9,995 nt of DNA, taken from assembly GCA_964534765.1 (NCBI GenBank), contig CAZHRJ010000109.1:1-9995 (forward strand), in the 5' to 3' direction. Numbering within the stretch: the stretch's first letter is position 1; every line of letters starts with the position of its first letter. Origin of the DNA: CAZHRJ01 sp964534765 (GTDB lineage: Bacteria > Lindowbacteria > 2-12-FULL-62-27). Below are positions 6,082 to 9,995 of the stretch, in pieces. The notes under the pieces were generated by a model. The model worked only from the letters and a program-made list of their open reading frames with translations. It had not been told where the DNA came from and did not search any database. The translations under genes were made by a program, and so were the position numbers.

Positions 6082-6669
6082 ATGATCAATCGATCGGATG
6101 ATTTGTTGACGACAACCGAAGTGTCACAGATGTTCAAGGTCAACCGGGTGACGGTGACGCAGTGGGTGCGGGCTGGGAAACTGAAGGCGATCCGGACATT
6201 GGGTGGGTACCTGCGTGTACCGAGGGAGAATTTGATCGAGTTTCTAAATGAGAATCAGTTGCCACTGCCAAAGGATCTTGAGGTGGAGGTCCCCTGCATA
6301 TTGATAGCGGAAGACAACGAGGATGCGGCGGGACTCCTGAAAAAATCTGTCCTTGAGCGGATGCCGCGGACCCGCGTGGAGCGCGCGGACAACGGGGTAT
6401 CGGCATTGATCAAGGTGGGGGATCTAAAGCCGCAGGTCCTGATACTGGACATGGTGATGCCCGAGATGGACGGACTGGAAGTGATCCGGCGCATCAAGGC
6501 CGATCCGTCGTACTCGCGGATGGTCATCATGGCGGTGTCGGCGCATGCGGAGAAAGAGGGGCCGGCCCTGGGCGCGGGGGCGGACGCATTTTTTTTGAAG
6601 CAGCGGGGGTTTGCAGACTTACTGGAGGCGTTGCCGGCTTTTTTGGGCGCGGCCAACCGACCCCGGTGA
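6082..6669 (+). CDS. Response regulator with N-terminal excisionase-type HTH and C-terminal receiver
   Basis: The 195-residue protein is probably the DNA-binding output of the neighbouring kinases. Residues 8-58 form an excisionase/MerR-like helix-turn-helix (HTH_17 type): TTTEVSQMFKVNRVTVTQWV followed by the typical GGYLRVP wing and LIEFLNE helix. Residues 70-190 are a receiver domain: ILIAEDNED with Glu77/Asp78, phospho-acceptor Asp123 in LILDMVMPEMDG, Ser153 in the switch position usually held by Thr/Ser, and Lys173. The domain order is the reverse of most response regulators, where the receiver comes first. Start ATG 6082 has AGGAG 5 nt upstream. The gene lies directly behind a strong promoter and 30 nt before the next kinase gene, so the two are probably co-transcribed. 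Its targets cannot be read from the sequence; auto-regulation of this operon is a reasonable guess. Confidence 0.9.
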   Translation: MINRSDDLLTTTEVSQMFKVNRVTVTQWVRAGKLKAIRTLGGYLRVPRENLIEFLNENQLPLPKDLEVEVPCILIAEDNEDAAGLLKKSVLERMPRTRVERADNGVSALIKVGDLKPQVLILDMVMPEMDGLEVIRRIKADPSYSRMVIMAVSAHAEKEGPALGAGADAFFLKQRGFADLLEALPAFLGAANRPR

Positions 6670-6699
6670 GAGTATGAAACCCACAGGAGGTGACGGGAT

Positions 6700-8589
6700 A
6701 TGGGCAGTGCAGAGCCGACCGCGGTGGCGGTCGAAACACCGATCCACATTCTTCTGATCGAGGACAATCCGCAGGATGCGGAGTACATCCAGGAATTCTT
6801 TCAGATTCCCGGCCAGGGTCCCTTTCGGCTGGCAATGTCCAACCGGTTGGAGGAGGGAATCGCGATTGCATCCAAAGATAGACCGGACGTGGTATTGCTG
6901 GACCTGAAACTCCCGGACAGCAGCGGGATCCGTACGGTCGAACGGTTTCTGGAGTGTCGGCCGGATGTTCCGGTGATTGTCCTGACCGGACTGGGCGACG
7001 ATGAGACCAGTCTCCAGTCGATTCAGATGGGCGCTCAGGATTATCTCATCAAGGACAAACTGTCCGCGGACATCCTGGCGCGATCGATCCGCTACGCGAT
7101 CCGCCGGTCGGACATCCAGAGGCGGCTTCGGGAGAGCGAGGAGCGGTATCGGGACATATTTGATAACGCGTCGGACATGATCGTGACGATCTCGGACGAC
7201 GACCGGATACTCTATGCCAATCCGGCGTGTCGGCGGATTCTGGGATTTGATCCGGATGAGTGGGCCGCGATGAAGATAGCCGATCTGATTCATCCCGATG
7301 ACAAGGAGAAGTGGTCCGGGATGAAACAGGTTCAGCGGGCCGGTGGCACGGTGGACAAATTCGAGATGCGGGTGCTGTCGAAGTCCGGCGCATACCGGGT
7401 GATGGAGGGAGGGTTGGGGATCAGCCTGAAGACGGACCGGCCGGGCGCGATCCGCGCGATTTTCCGGGACGTCACGGAACGGCGTCAATCGGAGCGGATG
7501 AAGGACGATTTCATCAGCATTCTCTCGCACGAGCTTCGAACGCCCATCACCGTGATCCGCGGCGCGGCGGAATCGATGATCGAGAGCGATCCGGAGAAGA
7601 TGCCGGCGCGGATCCTGTCATTTGTGGAGATGATCGCGCGAAATTCTGACCGGCTGGACAAGACCGTCACGAATGTCCTCGCGCTCTCCCGGCTCGAATC
7701 GGGCCGCGTGACGGCCCGCCGGACGCGGGTTGATCTGGGGGAGACGCTTCTGGAGAGCATGGCGAATTTTCAGAAGGAGGCCGCGGGAAAAAAGATCGAG
7801 CTGTTCCCGGAGGTGCCGGCAAGCCCGGTGGCGATTTTCGCCGACGGCGATATGGTCGAGCAGGTGCTGAGCAATCTCATCGCCAACGCGATGCGGTACG
7901 CCCGGAGCGCCATCCGCGTCCGGGTCACGGGGGGAGTGTCCGCGCGGCTGTCGGTCACCGACGACGGGCCGGGGATCGCCCGGGACCAGATCCCGCTGTT
8001 GTTCAACAAGTACGTCCAGATCGGATGGGCCAAGTCGACGTCAGGATACAAGGGGACGGGGTTGGGTCTGGCCATTTGCCGGTTGATCGTTGATCTCCAT
8101 GGCGGAGAAATCTGGGTCAACAGCGAAGAGGGCAGGGGCTCGACCTTTTACGTGTCCCTGCCGGCCTACGACGAGGCCATGGCATTTCAGACGGTTCTTG
8201 CTGAATCGATCCGGACCGCGCGGGACCGGGAAATGCCTCTTGGTCTCGTGGCCGTCACGCTCCGCCGGCCGGACGATCTTCGCGCGGAGTTCGGGCCGGA
8301 GACACTGGAGGGGATCGTTCAGGGACTCCGGGAACGGTTGGAACCATTGATTCGGAGGGAGGATCATCTGTTTCGGCAATCCGGGGCGTGGGTGATCATT
8401 GTCCGCGCCGGCCCGGAGGAGATGGAAGGCATTCGCCGGCGGATCCGGATAAAATGCCGCGGAAGCATTCGGGTTGGCGATCGGGAGATTTCCAGGGTGA
8501 CTCTCGGAATTGGTATCGCCGCAGTCTCGGAATCCCTGACTGATCCACAGGCCCTGTTTGAAGCGGCCCTGAGGGACTCCGCCGCATGA
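6700..8589 (+). CDS. Hybrid sensor kinase REC-PAS-HisKA-HATPase with degenerate GGDEF-like tail
   Basis: This 629-residue soluble kinase has five parts in order. Receiver (15-133): Glu21/Asp22, phospho-acceptor Asp68 in LLDLKLPDSSG, Thr96, Lys118. PAS (141-260): starts ESEERYRDIFDNASDMI and ends in the usual DVTERRQSE. HisKA (263-335): His277 in ILSHELRTPI. HATPase (about 375-487): N-box Asn392/Asn396, G1 DDGPG (421-425), G2 GTGLG (452-456), closing STFYVSLP. The last region (495-629) resembles a diguanylate cyclase fold in its hydrophobic and helix pattern and in VTLGIGIA (600-607), but the GGDEF signature position reads RQSGAWVII (559-567), so it should be catalytically inactive. PAS may hold a small ligand or only transmit signal. 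The ATG follows a full AGGAGGTGA (6685-6693). Its stop overlaps the start of the next kinase gene (ATGA). Strong family call; the tail assignment is my inference. Confidence 0.92.
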   Translation: MGSAEPTAVAVETPIHILLIEDNPQDAEYIQEFFQIPGQGPFRLAMSNRLEEGIAIASKDRPDVVLLDLKLPDSSGIRTVERFLECRPDVPVIVLTGLGDDETSLQSIQMGAQDYLIKDKLSADILARSIRYAIRRSDIQRRLRESEERYRDIFDNASDMIVTISDDDRILYANPACRRILGFDPDEWAAMKIADLIHPDDKEKWSGMKQVQRAGGTVDKFEMRVLSKSGAYRVMEGGLGISLKTDRPGAIRAIFRDVTERRQSERMKDDFISILSHELRTPITVIRGAAESMIESDPEKMPARILSFVEMIARNSDRLDKTVTNVLALSRLESGRVTARRTRVDLGETLLESMANFQKEAAGKKIELFPEVPASPVAIFADGDMVEQVLSNLIANAMRYARSAIRVRVTGGVSARLSVTDDGPGIARDQIPLLFNKYVQIGWAKSTSGYKGTGLGLAICRLIVDLHGGEIWVNSEEGRGSTFYVSLPAYDEAMAFQTVLAESIRTARDREMPLGLVAVTLRRPDDLRAEFGPETLEGIVQGLRERLEPLIRREDHLFRQSGAWVIIVRAGPEEMEGIRRRIRIKCRGSIRVGDREISRVTLGIGIAAVSESLTDPQALFEAALRDSAA

Positions 8590-9995
8590 GTCCCCCGCCA
8601 TCCGTCCGGGCCGGCCGAAAGGGGAAGGTTGCGCGGTGGTTGGATTGGTCGATTGGGACCGTGAAGAATGCGATTTTTTTCAAACTCCGTGTCAGGCACT
8701 CCCTGTTTGTGTTGTCGTTTCTATTCATCATGGGTCTGATCACCATATTACTTTATGAGATGGATCTGTCCCGGGATCAGAGGAAATACCGCATCCTGAT
8801 CGACATGGCCGGCCGGCAGAGGAGCCTGGTCCAGGCGTATCTGGCGAACGTTCTGATCCGCCCGCATCATCCGGGGGTTCCACTCGACACTCTCCGGGAG
8901 GAAATGCTTTCGTCGCTCGATCTTCTGATCTTCGGCGGCCGAAACCTGCAGATTCCCGAGGGAGACTCCCTGACCCATCTTCCCGCGGCGCCGAACACGG
9001 CCATCCGGGACAAACTTCTCGAACAGCGAAAACTCCTTCTGGCGCTTTTCGAATCGGCCGAGTCGGTTCTCCGACGACCACCGGATCCCGTTCTGATCCG
9101 GGATCTTCACCGGCAGGCGAATCTCGCGCGGATCGTTGCGGGGGACGCGTCGAAGCTGTACCGGCTGTACGCCAACCAGCAGATGGATACACAGATCATG
9201 TGGGAGACGGTGATGGTGCTGAACATCATCATTCTGGGGATCATTCTCGGCTTTCAGATCCGGCGGGACAACCTGGTCCTGGAGAGGGAAATCCAGGAAC
9301 GCAAGCGCGCGATCTGGACCCTGCGGCAAACCGAGGACCTTCTTGTGAAATCACAGATCGGCCTGGAGACGAAAGTGAAGCACCGGACCGAGGAGTTGAC
9401 GCGGGTCAATCTCGATCTCGAGACGCTGATTTTCGTGATCTCGCACGATCTCAAAGAGCAGCTCCGCGCAATCGAAAATTTCTCCAGCCTCCTTGCCGAC
9501 CGGTACCGGGACGGGTTGGACGACCGGGCGAAGAAATACATTGGTCATGTCGTCGGGGGAGTCGAGCGGATCCACCGCCTTCTGAACGACCTTCTCACCC
9601 TCTCGCGCGCCCAGCGGATCGGCGCGAAAATCCAGGACGTGCCGGGGGAGCAAATTGTCCGGGAGGCGCTGTGGCGGGTCAAGGACAAGATCCGGTCCGG
9701 CGGCGCGAGTGTAAAGGTCGAACCCGGCCTGCCGGTTTTCCGGGTGGAGAAAACATGGGCGGTTGAGGCGCTGTACAATCTGCTTTCGAACGCCATCAAA
9801 TTCACGCGGGAGGGCCAGGCCGCCAACATCGAGATCGGGGCGTTTCGGCCGGCCGCGGTCGGCGCGCGGCCGGCGCAGATCGGGTTTGTTGTGCGGGACA
9901 ACGGCCCCGGAGTGCCGGCGGACCAGGCCGAGCGAATTTTTCAACCTGAAAAAACGGCGAACCGGTGTATTTTTGGGCAGTTTCCGAGGGGAAGG
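8586..9995 (+). CDS. Membrane histidine kinase with PilJ-like sensor region, partial
   Basis: The frame is open from ATG 8586 to the window edge (470 residues, no stop). Residues 1-38 are cytoplasmic and basic; TM1 is about 39-58 and TM2 about 208-225. The roughly 150 residues between face outside the membrane and begin with IDMAGRQRSLVQAYLANVL (72-90), which resembles the PilJ/NIT-type motif of type IV pili and nitrate-sensing receptors. A charged coiled coil (228-280) joins to HisKA with His287 in VISHDLKEQLRAI, a phytochrome-like H-box in which the usual Pro of EPLR is Gln292. The ATPase N-box is YNLLSNAIKFT (397-407) with Asn402, and G1 is DNGPG (438-442). After IFQP (451-454) the sequence stops resembling the family and no G2 box is reached. 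The ATG overlaps the stop of the upstream kinase, with GAGGGA (8571-8576) as a possible Shine-Dalgarno, so the two kinases are probably translationally coupled. Confidence 0.88.
   Translation, partial: MSPPPSVRAGRKGKVARWLDWSIGTVKNAIFFKLRVRHSLFVLSFLFIMGLITILLYEMDLSRDQRKYRILIDMAGRQRSLVQAYLANVLIRPHHPGVPLDTLREEMLSSLDLLIFGGRNLQIPEGDSLTHLPAAPNTAIRDKLLEQRKLLLALFESAESVLRRPPDPVLIRDLHRQANLARIVAGDASKLYRLYANQQMDTQIMWETVMVLNIIILGIILGFQIRRDNLVLEREIQERKRAIWTLRQTEDLLVKSQIGLETKVKHRTEELTRVNLDLETLIFVISHDLKEQLRAIENFSSLLADRYRDGLDDRAKKYIGHVVGGVERIHRLLNDLLTLSRAQRIGAKIQDVPGEQIVREALWRVKDKIRSGGASVKVEPGLPVFRVEKTWAVEALYNLLSNAIKFTREGQAANIEIGAFRPAAVGARPAQIGFVVRDNGPGVPADQAERIFQPEKTANRCIFGQFPRGR
9937..9953. repeat. Perfect short inverted repeat near the contig end
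   Basis: TTTTTCA (9937-9943), a 3-nt ACC loop, and TGAAAAA (9947-9953) form a perfect 7-bp stem inside the kinase gene. The family-like protein sequence is lost right after it. It is AT-rich and unlikely to be a terminator in mid-gene. Confidence 0.5.

Noticed and set aside
6619..7530. A 303-codon minus-strand open frame
   Set aside because: It is antisense to the receiver and PAS parts of the kinase at 6700 and has no domain resemblance.
9200..9766. A 188-codon plus-strand open frame
   Set aside because: It is a different frame of the membrane kinase gene, which has clear HisKA and ATPase motifs in the frame starting at 8586.

Overview
The window is about 10 kb of GC-rich DNA (clearly above 50% G+C by eye) from a bacterium that I cannot place to genus. 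A free-living Gram-negative lineage is likely. The evidence is a sensor kinase with a PilJ-like extracytoplasmic domain, a YgfK-type iron-sulfur flavoenzyme, an H-NOX haem sensor, a rare-type glutamate-cysteine ligase, and many hybrid receiver-kinase proteins. The sequence seems to run from contig end to contig end. There is no rRNA, tRNA, CRISPR array or insertion sequence.

Left part, minus strand (64-2500). A DUF4258/DUF2283 toxin-antitoxin-like pair (2500 down to 2044) has a frameshift in the DUF4258 gene. Next comes a two-gene unit in which gshA (T. ferrooxidans-type glutamate-cysteine ligase, 1838 down to 660) overlaps a stand-alone H-NOX protein (663 down to 64) by the four bases ATGA. 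This couples the first step of glutathione synthesis to a nitric-oxide/redox haem sensor.

Centre, plus strand (2568-4848). A strong sigma-70-like promoter (TTGACA, 17 bp, CATAAT) and a strong Shine-Dalgarno precede a GTG-started gene for a 738-residue YgfK-like protein. It has the flavin-barrel part and the two 4Fe-4S clusters of YgfK but lacks the internal FAD/NAD(P) module of the E. coli protein.

Right part, plus strand (4893-9995). Four signalling genes follow: a receiver-histidine kinase hybrid (probable CTG start), then a second strong promoter (TTGACT, 18 bp, TATAAT) feeding an excisionase-type HTH protein with a C-terminal receiver, a receiver-PAS-kinase with a degenerate GGDEF-like tail, and a membrane histidine kinase with a PilJ-like sensor region cut by the window end. 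The last three are tightly packed (30-nt gap, then an ATGA overlap) and probably form one operon. The HTH-receiver protein is the only visible DNA-binding output, so the inferred scheme is that the kinases signal to it. What the system senses, and whether it controls the YgfK-like enzyme or the gshA/H-NOX unit, cannot be read from the sequence.
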